Assembly: GCA_029820945.1 (NCBI GenBank)
Contig: JALGUJ010000012.1
Coordinates: 1-64,000 of the forward strand
Length of the DNA stretch: 64,000 bases
From: Candidatus Zipacnadia bacterium
Lineage (GTDB): Bacteria; Armatimonadota; Zipacnadia; Zipacnadales; UBA5352
Reading direction: 5' to 3'
In this document: in pieces, positions 9,265 through 17,477 of the stretch
Layout of the letters: each line of letters begins with the position of its first letter
Position numbering within the stretch: the first letter of the stretch is position 1
Position numbers and translations under genes: made by a program
Notes under the pieces: generated by a model
Told to the model about the DNA's origin: nothing
What the model saw: only the letters and a program-made list of their open reading frames with translations
Databases searched by the model: none

Positions 9265-10512
9265 CTAGACCAGGACGATCACAGCCAGTCCGGCCAGGAA
9301 GGCGAAGCCGAAGGCGATCGCGATGATCTTCGCCAGTCGTCGGGTGCCCACGAGGGCCGTCAGCGCGCCCTTGAACAGTAGATTCGACAGGTACGCGATG
9401 ACCACCACGTCCACCGCCTGCCCCGCCGCCATGCGCCCCTCGCCCACCAGTCGGGAGGTGCTCAGGGTGATGGCGTCCACGTTGCCGAGGCCCGCCAGAG
9501 CGCTCACCGTGTAGGTCCCGGTCTCGCCGAAGTGGTGCTGCCCCGCCGCCAGCGCCAGACTGACGAGGGCGTAGAGGACGCCGAAGAGCAGCGCGGAGGC
9601 GATCTGCACCGGGTTCTCGACCTCCGGCGCCTCGCCCGCGGCCCGATCCTTGGTGGTGAACCAGTAGAACGCAAAGGGAGCCAGCGAGGCCACGAACACG
9701 ATCAACAACGGCAGCGCAACCTGCGCGAGGAACGCCTGGTTCACGACACCGACCTCGATCGCCATGCGGGGCACCGTCACCGCCGTGGCGAGGATGATCG
9801 CCAGCGCCGCCGGATAGGTAAAGGCGCTGCTGTCGTGCGCCCGGCGCGAGAAGCTGTACGTCGTCGCGGTGCTGGAGACCATCCCCCCCAGCAGGCCTGA
9901 CAACACCCCGCCGTGGCGCGTCCCGACCAGCTTCAGAGAGACATACCCCACCAGGTTGATGGCCGAGACCAGCACGACCATGAGCCAGATGTTGTACGGG
10001 TTGAGCACATTGAAGGGGCCGTAGGTCTGATTGGGCAGGACCGGAAGGATCACGAATGCCACCAGGCCGAACTGGACCATGGCGAAGATGTCCTTCTCGC
10101 CGGCCCGGTCGGCCAGGGCGTGGAGCTGGGGCTTGAAGTGCAGCAGCGCCGCCGTCACCACGCCCAGAGCCACGGCCAGCTCCATCGGTCCCGTATGGAC
10201 CATGACCCCGAGGCCGAAGGTCATCAGCGCCGCCAGCTCTGTGGTGAGCCCGCGGCGGCCTCGCTCCACGTAGCCCATGTGGCCGACGACCACCAGCGCG
10301 CCGAGCACCAGAAAGGCTGCGGGCACCACCCAGACCATGCCGGTGCGATCCGCGATGAAGGCCGTAACCGTGCCGATGCCACCGATCAGTGCGAAGCTGC
10401 GGATGCCCAGCGGGCGGTCCTTCTGGCGCTCGCGCTCGAGGCCGATGAATGCCCCCAACAGAAGCGAGACAGCGAAGAGCTTGAACAGCTCGGCAAGCTC
10501 GGCGTAGCTCAC
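9265..10512 (-). CDS. MgtC/SapB family membrane protein with DUF4010 domain
   Basis: The 415-residue product has about 11-12 hydrophobic segments. The N-terminal third carries the MgtC/SapB signature (FAVSLLLGAFIGLERE, then PLGIRSFALIGGIGTV), and the remainder matches DUF4010 (GPFNVLNPYNIWLMVVLVSAINL and LGNVDAITLSTSRL). Such fusions are found in many bacteria and are thought to act in ion or small-molecule homeostasis at the inner membrane; no transport activity is proven. The start is GTG with GGAGATGA about 8 bases before. It is a single gene, converging with the amidohydrolase. Confidence 0.93.
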   Translation of the reverse strand: MSYAELAELFKLFAVSLLLGAFIGLERERQKDRPLGIRSFALIGGIGTVTAFIADRTGMVWVVPAAFLVLGALVVVGHMGYVERGRRGLTTELAALMTFGLGVMVHTGPMELAVALGVVTAALLHFKPQLHALADRAGEKDIFAMVQFGLVAFVILPVLPNQTYGPFNVLNPYNIWLMVVLVSAINLVGYVSLKLVGTRHGGVLSGLLGGMVSSTATTYSFSRRAHDSSAFTYPAALAIILATAVTVPRMAIEVGVVNQAFLAQVALPLLIVFVASLAPFAFYWFTTKDRAAGEAPEVENPVQIASALLFGVLYALVSLALAAGQHHFGETGTYTVSALAGLGNVDAITLSTSRLVGEGRMAAGQAVDVVVIAYLSNLLFKGALTALVGTRRLAKIIAIAFGFAFLAGLAVIVLV

Positions 10513-10616
10513 ACGACGTCATCTCCATGGTGCAGCGACTGCGTGCCCGCGCGGATCAGGGCTTGCAGCGATCGAGGCTTCGCGGATCGCCCGGCGCTCA
10601 CCTCGCCTGCGGTGCC

Positions 10617-13256
10617 CTACTCCACCGGCCGCAGCTCGTTGCCCCCGTACAGGAAGCTGCGACCGACTGAGCCGTCCTCACCGACTTCAACGAACGCAAC
10701 CTGGGCGTCTGTTCCGAAGTCCCCGAAGCTCATCTCGCCCGGCTCGGACTGGAAGGCGAACAGATGGCGCGATCCGTCCTGCAGCGTGATCTCGCCTGCC
10801 GCCGCCCCGGCTCCGGCGTCGATGCGTGCGAGGCCCCGGACCGGCGACTCCTCGCCCGCGTGCAGCGGCCAGAGGACGTAGGCCATCACCTGCTCACCGG
10901 TGCCGGAGAGGCGGTAGACCGCGGTCGGGACGGCATGGTCGTCGCCCGGAACCGTCCACGCCCAGCCCTGCACCGGCTCCTCCTCGACGCCCTTGACGAC
11001 CTCGACCTGCAGACCGTCCGTGGGCAGCGGCAGGATCGCCAGCCGGCTCTCGGCCTCGGCGGTGACCGACGTCACGCTCAGGTCATCGCCGATCTCGGCA
11101 TCCTCCGCGTCGAGGTGGAAGAGCGATTCGTACTCGTGTTCTGCGTCATCCTCCGGTGTCAGGCGGTCCACCACGATCCAGTAGTGCGGCTTCACGAACA
11201 GCACGCTGCGCGCGTGGGTCACGCGCACCGCGTTGTCATCGCCGTAGCCCTGCGCGTAGCCGCCCCGCACGAAGTCGAAGTCGTCGCCCGTCGCCCATGG
11301 GTTGCCCAGCGGCTCGAAGGGGTAGTCGAGGACGTAGGTCTCGCGCAGGCCCCGCCGGTGCTGGTAGAGGCCGTCCACGCGCACGGTGTTATGCCCGCGC
11401 GTGGAGAGGACGTAGCGGCGCCAGCGGCTCCTGTCATACATGTAGTTGCCCGCGTCCACCACGTGCGTGCGCCCGTGCGCGTAAAGGACGAAGGTCAGCT
11501 TGTCCTCGTGCTGGTGCCCCGAGCCGAAGGGCCCGGCGTCGAGCAGCATGAAGAGGTCGTCCGCGGCCCACCCCGTGCGCATGACGTAGTGTCCCGAGTA
11601 GTCGAATGCGCGCGAGGTCTCGGAGGGCATCTCGCCATCCTCGCCCGCCGCCCACCCGAAGTCCGCGCGTTCGGGGAAGTACCCCGCCGCGCGCTCCATG
11701 TAGGGCCTGCGATCCGTGTTGCCCGAGTCATTGAGCCCAGGAACGATCCCGTTCGGCATCGAGGCATAGAGGACGTAGTCGTACATGCGCTCGATGCGGG
11801 CGAGCCAGTCCCGGGGGACCTCGTCGCGCAGGTCGTTGAGGATCGCGAAGTCGAGCACGTCCGAGTAGTTGCGCAGCACCCACATGCCGTAGCCCAGCGC
11901 CAGCTCGTACTCCAGCCCGTCCGGGTAGACCTGCGTCTCCATCTGCTCGTAGAGGCGATCGAGCGCCGTCGCGCGCCACTGGTCGGCCTCCCGATACTCG
12001 GGGAACAGGACGCCGGTGTAGTAGAGCCCGGTGCACTCTGCCGTCAGCCAGTTGCCGCCGGTGGGATGCTTGACGAGGTGCCGGGCGTGCTCGGCGAAGG
12101 ACTTGGTCACCATCACGAGCGCATCGTCCGTCCACGCCGGGGCCTCAATGGTGCGGAACAGCGACGAGGGCCAGGCGCTACTGGCGCGGACGGCGGTGTT
12201 GAGCGTCTCCCACGCCCAGTGGTAGGGGTGGTTGCCCGAGGCGTGCAGCAGCAACGGCGCATCTTCGATCCAGTCCACCCACAACTCCACGAGCTTGTCT
12301 GCGTAGCGCTCCTCGCCGGTGCGCCAGTACGCGGTCGCGAGGGCGGTGAACATGGGGTGGCGGTTGAGCCGCGCGTTCCACTCCACGGTGGCCGATTCGC
12401 CCTCGGTCATCTGGTTCTGCGACCAGTCGATGTCCTCGCCCAGGAAGAATGTCTCGTGCTGCCAGCGGAACCTGTGCTCGAGCGCCAGGTCGGCGGTGCC
12501 GGTGTTGGCGCGCTCGGCCGGGACGGGCTCGGGCCGCCCGTACCACATGTCGAACCAGCGGGGCGTCTCTCGCGTGCGCAGATGCTCGGCCCAGGCGCTC
12601 TTGGCGCCTTCCAGGTCGCCGGCCTCGACCGCCGCGCGCACCGCCTGCAGCTCGGGCCGCTCCAGGTCCAGCGCGCCGAAGAACTCCTCATCGGACATGC
12701 GCGGCCCGGTGTCGTCGTACCGCTCCAGCCGGATGTCGTCCACGTAGACCACCGCCTCTGGATCGACCTGGATGTTCGGGTCCCACGCGGCATGGAGCCG
12801 GAACAGCTCGATGGTGTGCCACCCGAGCGGGTGGCGCGCCCTCCCGATCTCGTCGAAGGGCAGGATGTAGTGCCGCCATCCCTCGTAGTCAAGGGTGAGC
12901 CGAAGAGAGAAGTAGTCGGGGCCCTCCCGCTCGCGGTCCTCCGATGGCAGCAGCAGCCAGAAAGGCGATCCCGTGGCATTCTCCGAGTACATGTCGAAGA
13001 CGAGGGCGTTGTACTCCGACCAGTCGTGAGGGATGTCGGCGAGGCGCAGTTCCCTGTTCGCCGCCAGCTCCCAGCGGATGGAGCCCTCGCCCTGGGTGAC
13101 GTGCTGGGTGGATGGCTCGCCGCCCCGCCACGCCGTCGCGTCGTCGCAGTCGCTGATCGGGAGGCTTGGGCGGCCCTGCGCGCAGGCGGGAGCGACGCCG
13201 ACCGGCAGCACGACGAGGGCCAGCAGCGCGCCCCGGCTCGGCAGGAGTATGCTCAC
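10617..13256 (-). CDS. Secreted heparinase II/III family polysaccharide lyase
   Basis: The product is about 879 residues from GTG 13256, chosen because GGAGGTGA lies 5 bases before it; an ATG at 13271 overlaps that ribosome binding site. A signal peptide (LLALVVLPVGVAPACA) leads into a beta-sandwich carbohydrate-binding-like segment (about 30-200), an alpha/alpha toroid (about 230-560) with HPYHWAWETLNTAVRASSAW and NWLTAECTGLYY, and the C-terminal heparinase II/III beta domain with GHQHEDKLTFVL, VDAGNYMYD and STRGHNTVRVDG. These are the conserved His/Tyr regions of PL12/PL21-type lyases, which eliminate uronic acid linkages in glycosaminoglycans or alginate-like polymers. It is divergent from the hydrolase at 13408. 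Confidence 0.92.
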   Translation of the reverse strand: MSILLPSRGALLALVVLPVGVAPACAQGRPSLPISDCDDATAWRGGEPSTQHVTQGEGSIRWELAANRELRLADIPHDWSEYNALVFDMYSENATGSPFWLLLPSEDREREGPDYFSLRLTLDYEGWRHYILPFDEIGRARHPLGWHTIELFRLHAAWDPNIQVDPEAVVYVDDIRLERYDDTGPRMSDEEFFGALDLERPELQAVRAAVEAGDLEGAKSAWAEHLRTRETPRWFDMWYGRPEPVPAERANTGTADLALEHRFRWQHETFFLGEDIDWSQNQMTEGESATVEWNARLNRHPMFTALATAYWRTGEERYADKLVELWVDWIEDAPLLLHASGNHPYHWAWETLNTAVRASSAWPSSLFRTIEAPAWTDDALVMVTKSFAEHARHLVKHPTGGNWLTAECTGLYYTGVLFPEYREADQWRATALDRLYEQMETQVYPDGLEYELALGYGMWVLRNYSDVLDFAILNDLRDEVPRDWLARIERMYDYVLYASMPNGIVPGLNDSGNTDRRPYMERAAGYFPERADFGWAAGEDGEMPSETSRAFDYSGHYVMRTGWAADDLFMLLDAGPFGSGHQHEDKLTFVLYAHGRTHVVDAGNYMYDRSRWRRYVLSTRGHNTVRVDGLYQHRRGLRETYVLDYPFEPLGNPWATGDDFDFVRGGYAQGYGDDNAVRVTHARSVLFVKPHYWIVVDRLTPEDDAEHEYESLFHLDAEDAEIGDDLSVTSVTAEAESRLAILPLPTDGLQVEVVKGVEEEPVQGWAWTVPGDDHAVPTAVYRLSGTGEQVMAYVLWPLHAGEESPVRGLARIDAGAGAAAGEITLQDGSRHLFAFQSEPGEMSFGDFGTDAQVAFVEVGEDGSVGRSFLYGGNELRPVE

Positions 13257-13407
13257 GACCGTCACCTCCATGCGCGTGTCCCTGCGCGGGCGACCGCCGA
13301 CGGGGCCTGGTTCGCCGCGGCCCCGGCCGCCGCCTCCAGCGGAAGGTGGCCGGCTCGGAGTCGTAGAAGCCGCGTTCGCCCGAACACGACGACCGGGAGT
13401 GAGAGAA

Positions 13408-14481
13408 GTGACCTTCTACGAGAATGCACTCGAGGCCGAGCCGGGACTGGTGCAGCGGGGAATCAACGACCGCCAGAGCCTGCTGCGCCGGGAGACCGAG
13501 GACTTCCTGCGGCAGTACACCCTGGACTACGAGCGCCGCCGGGAGGAGCACTGGAGGCGGGACTACTCCTCGGAGGAGGCCTACCTGGCGTCCGTCGAGC
13601 CCAACCGCGAGCGCTGGCTGGCGGCGGTGGGGGACTTCGGGCCGCCCGAGCCGGAGATGGAGCCGGTGGTCGAGCCCTTCGCGGAGAACGAGCGCTTCCG
13701 GGCCGAGTGGGTGACGCTGAACCTCTACGGCAGGCTGCGGGCGCGCGCCGTCATCGGCGTCCCGAAGACCGGCGAGGCTCCCTTCGCCACCGTCATCTGC
13801 CAGCACGGCCTGGGCTGCTCGCCGGAGCGGACCTTCGGCCTCGCGGATGAGGGCCAGCTCTACCACTCATTCGCCCGGCGCTGCCTGGAGCACGGCTACG
13901 CGGTGATCTCGCCGATGAACATCATCGGGGCCGACCAGCGTGCCCGCTACGAGCGCATGTGCCTGCTGCTGGGGAAGACGCTCTTCGGGCTGGAGATCGC
14001 GAAGATCCGGCGGCTGATCGACTACGCCGAGACCCGGCCGGAGCTGGACACGGGCCGGCTGGGCATGTGGGGCATCAGCCTCGGGGGCACCTACACGCTC
14101 TTCACCACGCCCCTGGAGATGCGCATCAGAGCCGCGATCATCACCGCGTTCTTCAACCACCGCCTGCGCAAGATGATCGTCGATGACCCGCGCTACTCCT
14201 GCTACCTGTCCACCGGGGAGGAGCACATCTTCGTGCCCGGCTGGCTGCGGGAGTTCTGCGACCGTGACGTCGTGTCGCTGATCTGTCCGCGGCCCGTCAT
14301 GTCACAGACGGGGAAGGCCGACGGGGTCTCGTGGTGGCCGTGGGCGGTCGAGGAGTTCGAGGCGGCGCGCGAGCACTACGAGAGGCTGGGCGTCGCAGAC
14401 CGCATCGAGCTCGACCTGCATGAGGGCGGCCACGAGATCCGCGTGGACACCGGGCTCCGCTTCCTCGACAGGTGGCTGTAG
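13408..14481 (+). CDS. Alpha/beta hydrolase (acetyl xylan esterase/dienelactone hydrolase-like)
   Basis: From GTG 13408 (GAGAG just upstream) the product is 357 residues. The core has the oxyanion strand FATVICQHGLG, the nucleophile elbow GMWGISLGG (serine about residue 224), and the late histidine in DLHEGGHEIRVDTG (about residue 343). The 90-residue helical N-terminal extension (ETEDFLRQYTLDYERRREEHW) is typical of the abhydrolase_7/AXE1-like group found in glycan-degrading bacteria. No signal peptide is visible, so it is probably cytoplasmic. It likely removes acyl groups from sugars. It faces the heparinase-like gene across a 150-base divergent region and ends before a strong hairpin. Confidence 0.88.
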   Translation: MTFYENALEAEPGLVQRGINDRQSLLRRETEDFLRQYTLDYERRREEHWRRDYSSEEAYLASVEPNRERWLAAVGDFGPPEPEMEPVVEPFAENERFRAEWVTLNLYGRLRARAVIGVPKTGEAPFATVICQHGLGCSPERTFGLADEGQLYHSFARRCLEHGYAVISPMNIIGADQRARYERMCLLLGKTLFGLEIAKIRRLIDYAETRPELDTGRLGMWGISLGGTYTLFTTPLEMRIRAAIITAFFNHRLRKMIVDDPRYSCYLSTGEEHIFVPGWLREFCDRDVVSLICPRPVMSQTGKADGVSWWPWAVEEFEAAREHYERLGVADRIELDLHEGGHEIRVDTGLRFLDRWL

Positions 14482-14497
14482 GGCCTCTGCGAAGGTG

Positions 14498-14525
14498 GGG
14501 GAGAGGCCGTCTACGGCCTCTCCCC
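14498..14525. terminator. Hairpin between convergent genes
   Basis: A perfect 12-base-pair stem, GGGGAGAGGCCG / CGGCCTCTCCCC, with loop TCTA, lies between the stops of the alpha/beta hydrolase (plus) and the secreted H-x9-DG protein (minus). There is no T-run on either side, so it may terminate weakly or protect 3' ends. Confidence 0.6.
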
Positions 14526-14542
14526 GTATGTCGCCATGCCGG

Positions 14543-15451
14543 CTACTGGAACGGGTCCCTCTCCATCGCCCGGCGCGCCTCATCAACGCTCAGCCACTTG
14601 ACGTGGCCGTCCAGGAACCCGCAGTTGATGCCGCCGTTGTGTACCCCCTCGGGCGGGATGTCGTCAGGGCCGCCGACGGGATTGGAGCCGCCGATGTTTG
14701 ACTCGAAGACGATGATCGTCTGCGCGGGGTCGGGGACCTGGGCCAGCGATGCCCCGATGAGCCGCTCGTCGAGTGCGTAGCCCACCGGCAGGTCCGGCCT
14801 GGAGGGGCAGACGAAGATCTGCTCGTTCATGATGTAGGGCATGACGTCGTCCACCCAGTTGGCGCCCTGGGCCGCCAGGACATCATCATAGTCCTGCGAG
14901 TACATCAGCAGGCCCAGGCATATCTGCTTGACGTTGCTCAGGCAGCTCGCCTGGCGTGCCTTCTCACGAGCGCGCATGAAGACCGGGCCCAATACCGACG
15001 CGGCCAATCCGCTGCTGCCACCGCGATAGCGCACGCTGCCCTCGATCTCCATCGTCTCCAGGTTCACGACGTAGACGCGACCGGCGTCCACGATGATCAG
15101 CTTCTCGCCGCGATCGATCACCACCGGCTGGGGCTTCTGCTGCTGCCCCATGCCCCCACTGAGCATGAGGGGCCAAATCGCCTCCCCGGTGCTCGGCTCT
15201 CCATCCATCATCATCATGAGCAGCAGCGGGTTGATGCCCGAGTCGTCGGCGCCCATCACGGCCATCATCAGCGCCTGCTGCTTATCCATGCCCATCTCCC
15301 GGTAGAGGTCGAACTGCTCCTGGACGTCGGGGGGCAACTGCGGGGCCTGCGCCGCCTGCTCTGGCGCCATCTCCTGCGCCGCCGCGGGTGGGGCGGGCGC
15401 CGGCACCACCAACACCATGAATGCGGTCATCAGCCGGGTCGCAGCACGCAT
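14543..15451 (-). CDS. Sec-secreted protein with pseudopilin-type (DUF1559-like) C-terminal core
   Basis: The 302-residue product starts at ATG 15451 with GGAGGAGA 6 bases before. A signal peptide (MTAFMVLVVPAPAPPAAA) is followed by a Met/Gln-rich helical segment (QALMMAVMGADD, LLLMMMMDGEP), a beta hairpin (PQPVVIDRGEKLIIVDAGRVYVV, spanning about residues 105-127), and then VFMRAREKARQASCLSNVKQ and MYSQDYDDVL, the segment that follows the N-terminal helix in prepilin-like proteins of Armatimonadota. It ends with GVHNGGINCGFLDGHVKWL, the H-x9-DG signature. The prepilin cleavage site GFTLIE is absent, so the core is exported by another route. A paralogue lies at 63141. Function unknown. Confidence 0.85.
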   Translation of the reverse strand: MRAATRLMTAFMVLVVPAPAPPAAAQEMAPEQAAQAPQLPPDVQEQFDLYREMGMDKQQALMMAVMGADDSGINPLLLMMMMDGEPSTGEAIWPLMLSGGMGQQQKPQPVVIDRGEKLIIVDAGRVYVVNLETMEIEGSVRYRGGSSGLAASVLGPVFMRAREKARQASCLSNVKQICLGLLMYSQDYDDVLAAQGANWVDDVMPYIMNEQIFVCPSRPDLPVGYALDERLIGASLAQVPDPAQTIIVFESNIGGSNPVGGPDDIPPEGVHNGGINCGFLDGHVKWLSVDEARRAMERDPFQ

Positions 15452-15649
15452 ATGCTCTCCTCCGTTCCACGGGCTTTCCGCCGGCCGCGGCCGGCCGTTG
15501 CGTTGGGGTGCGTCCGTCAGGGGGAACTGCGAGAGGCGCCACAAGGCGGCGGGATGAGAGCGGACGACGAGGCGGCGTACACCGCCTACCTCTCGTCCCG
15601 CACGAGAGGGCGCGGGTAGCGGTGGTCCTTGGCATCCCGCAGGCGGGCA

Positions 15650-16087
15650 TCAGGCTCTCGTCGTGGTGCGGAACCGCATGCCCCTCAGCTCGGGCCAGGT
15701 CTTCTTGCAGGTGGGGCAGACCACCTTGCCCTCGCCAACAAGCTCGCTGCGCTGCACCACGCCGTGGCACAGCGGGTTGGGGCACCTGCCCGAGTTGAGC
15801 CTGCTGTAGCGCCCGTAGACCGCCAGGAGACTGCGGAGGATGACCGCCAGCATGATCACGCCGATGACGCACTCGACGCAGAGGCGGGTGGTACCAGCCA
15901 GGCCCGCTCCGGCGACTCCTCCGATGCCGAGGCCCACCAGCAGGGCGATGAGCATCGTCGCTAGGTCGCCGCCCGTCATCAACAGAGCCATGCCTTGCAG
16001 CACTCGTCTCACCCCTCCGAGACAGATCGACATCGAGGAGAATGCTACGGAGACAAATGCAAGCGGTCCGCTATTGGTTGTCGCCAT
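15650..16087 (-). CDS. Small membrane protein with C-terminal zinc ribbon
   Basis: Up to 145 residues with two to three hydrophobic segments (MLIALLVGLGIGGVAGAGLA and CVIGVIMLAVILRSLLAVYG) followed by a cytoplasmic zinc-ribbon-like tail: CPNPLCHG and, about 25 residues later, CPTCKKTWPELRG. The start is uncertain; ATGs at 16087, 16033 and 15992 are in frame, none with an ideal ribosome binding site, although TGGGGTGGG directly precedes the first. I do not recognise a family. A membrane-anchored metal-binding or nucleic-acid-binding role is only a guess. It is followed, 198 bases later, by the secreted protein gene at 15451. Confidence 0.65.
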   Translation of the reverse strand: MATTNSGPLAFVSVAFSSMSICLGGVRRVLQGMALLMTGGDLATMLIALLVGLGIGGVAGAGLAGTTRLCVECVIGVIMLAVILRSLLAVYGRYSRLNSGRCPNPLCHGVVQRSELVGEGKVVCPTCKKTWPELRGMRFRTTTRA

Positions 16088-16288
16088 CCCACCCCATCAG
16101 CACATACACAAGGCGTCACCCCAATTTTACACCAATTCTCGATGAACGCCAAGGCGGGGGCCGGATCAGAGGCAGCATCCAGATTCGTGTGGATGCGGGC
16201 ACCGAGCGGCGACGTCCCGTGCCTGCGCATCCCGCTCCTGGGCGGGAGGGACCGGGGACTGAGGCCTGCCCCCTCCTACGGCCAACGG

Positions 16289-16312
16289 CGCGCGGACGGG
16301 GGCGTCCGTGCG
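16289..16312. repeat. Short inverted repeat, family B (copy 3)
   Basis: CGCGCGGACG, loop GGGG, CGTCCGTGCG: ten pairs with one G-T. It lies just past the stop of the truncated sugar-binding-like gene and 27 bases from the family A hairpin at 16340. Confidence 0.5.
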
Positions 16313-16323
16313 ACGGGAACGGC

Positions 16324-16797
16324 CTACGACAACAGCAAACGGCCGGGCGGGAACGGAGGCCCGCCCGTCCAGTCGCCCATCAGCGCGTGGAGCGTCGGCG
16401 CCTGGCCGTCCCGCAGCGGAGCGTCCCCGGCCAGATGCAGCGTGTCATTCACCACGAGCATCATCACCGTCGGCTGATCGACCGGCACGCGGCCCGTTGC
16501 GCGATCCACGAAGCCACTGACGCCCGCCGCCCACTCCCACGCCGGGTCCGACAGCTCGCCATCGGTCGTGGGCGCGATCTCCAGGTGTGGAACCGCGATG
16601 TCCGGCTCACTCCATGCCTCGGTAGTGGGCAGCGCCAGGCGCAGGTAGGCCTGCCGCACCTCGGCGGCCGGGTTCCCGGCGGCCGCGTCCGCGTCGAGGC
16701 CCTGGTCGTAGGAGGCGTAGAAGCCGGGCTCCGGCAGTCCCCACGCGGAAACGGCGAACGCGCCGAGCACCAGCCCGACTATCGCTGAGCGCTTCAC
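16324..16797 (-). CDS. Secreted protein with truncated CBM9/DOMON-like domain
   Basis: From GTG 16797 (GGGAGGAG upstream, about 10 bases) the product is 157 residues with a signal peptide (SAIVGLVLGAFAVSAWG). Residues about 70-115 match the start of CBM9-like, cellobiose-dehydrogenase-type sugar-binding domains: APTTDGELSDPAWEWA, then VMMLVVNDTLHLA where families usually read xxLYVAF. After that the similarity stops and the last 30 residues (ending PPFPPGRLLLS) are encoded by a hairpin repeat (16340-16365), with the stop codon just outside it. Whole domains of this kind run 60-100 residues further, so the gene appears truncated. I treat it as a possibly decaying gene. Confidence 0.6.
   Translation of the reverse strand: MKRSAIVGLVLGAFAVSAWGLPEPGFYASYDQGLDADAAAGNPAAEVRQAYLRLALPTTEAWSEPDIAVPHLEIAPTTDGELSDPAWEWAAGVSGFVDRATGRVPVDQPTVMMLVVNDTLHLAGDAPLRDGQAPTLHALMGDWTGGPPFPPGRLLLS
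16340..16365 (-). repeat. Hairpin repeat, family A (copy 1)
   Basis: Read on the minus strand: arm GGCGGG, 8-base loop CCTCCGTT, arm CCCGCC, then CGGCCG. It matches copies at 25576-25601 and 32101-32126. It lies within the 3' end of the truncated CBM9-like gene. Confidence 0.6.
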
Positions 16798-16861
16798 TGC
16801 CGACCGGCTCCTCCCGATGTGCGCTCCTGAGGCGCCTCGTTTCCGGTGCTTCGGTCTGCCT

Positions 16862-16906
16862 GGACGGTTCGACGCGACCGCCGGCCGACCTCCGGCGGGA
16901 CCGTCC
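16862..16906. repeat. Nested inverted repeat in divergent intergenic region
   Basis: An outer stem GGACGGT / ACCGTCC encloses an inner stem CCGCCGG / CCGGCGG with a 7-base loop. It lies between the divergently transcribed CBM9-like gene (start 16797) and lipoprotein gene (start 17006), so it could be a regulatory structure or a repeat-derived element. No match to a known riboswitch is apparent. Confidence 0.45.
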
Positions 16907-16962
16907 TCGCTTGCCCGTGGCCTCCCGCGCACCCGGGCCTCGCGGCGGCAATGGGCTTCCGG

Positions 16963-16991
16963 TTGTCGCCGGATTCGGCCTGTGGTATACT
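16963..16991 (+). promoter_or_regulatory. Sigma70-type promoter with very short leader
   Basis: TTGTCG (16963-16968), a 17-base spacer, then TATACT (16986-16991). Transcription would begin near 16998, only about 8 bases before the lipoprotein ATG at 17006, where no clear ribosome binding site is seen. Confidence 0.5.
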
Positions 16992-17005
16992 CCGCCCGAA
17001 CTCCC

Positions 17006-17476
17006 ATGTGGAAGCGTCTTCGCGCAGGCTCGTGGATCGCCGGGGCCGCGCTGGCGGCGGGCCTCGCGGCCGTCCTCATGTCCGGCTGCCCGTTCAGCCG
17101 CGGGCGCATGGGCTCCATCGACCAGGTCGCGGTGGTCAAGTACCGCCGGGCCACGGACGAGGATGGCAAGGTGGTGCGCCTGGTGGGCGCGGTCCGCAAC
17201 TGCGGGCCTCTGCGGTCGCCACGCGGGGAGATCGTCGTGACCCTCTACGGTCGCACCGGCTCCCTGAAGGGCCAGAACCGGGTGGCGCTGCGGTCGCTCG
17301 CCGCCGACGAGGAGGAGCACTTCGCGGTGGCGGTGACCAGCCACGGGAAGGTGCATGAGGTCAAGATCGAGGTCGTCGAGCCCGGGACTGTGGTGGGGGA
17401 GACCGAGGGGGCGACGGAGGATGGCGAAGGCTCGACTGATGGGGCGCTCAGCGCTCCGCCAGAGGAGGGTGGGTAA
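17006..17476 (+). CDS. Lipoprotein with FxLYD-like domain
   Basis: The 156-residue product has a basic N-terminus, a hydrophobic stretch and a lipobox-like LMSGC (cysteine about residue 28). The following domain, VAVVKYRRATDEDGKVVRLVGAVRNCG through KVHEVKIEVVEPG, has the pattern of FxLYD/DUF3426-type beta sandwiches, in which a short extracytoplasmic Ig-like domain compares modified and unmodified chains. An acidic, Gly-rich tail follows. The ATG at 17006 lies about 15 bases after a good -10 box, so the mRNA may be nearly leaderless. The stop is one base before the oxidoreductase ATG, implying one transcript. Confidence 0.75.
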   Translation: MWKRLRAGSWIAGAALAAGLAAVLMSGCPFSRGRMGSIDQVAVVKYRRATDEDGKVVRLVGAVRNCGPLRSPRGEIVVTLYGRTGSLKGQNRVALRSLAADEEEHFAVAVTSHGKVHEVKIEVVEPGTVVGETEGATEDGEGSTDGALSAPPEEGG

Positions 17477-17477
17477 G

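Noticed and set aside
10764-13850. 1028-codon plus-strand frame opposite the heparinase-like gene
   Set aside because: Antisense to a well-supported lyase; low-complexity composition and no ribosome binding site.
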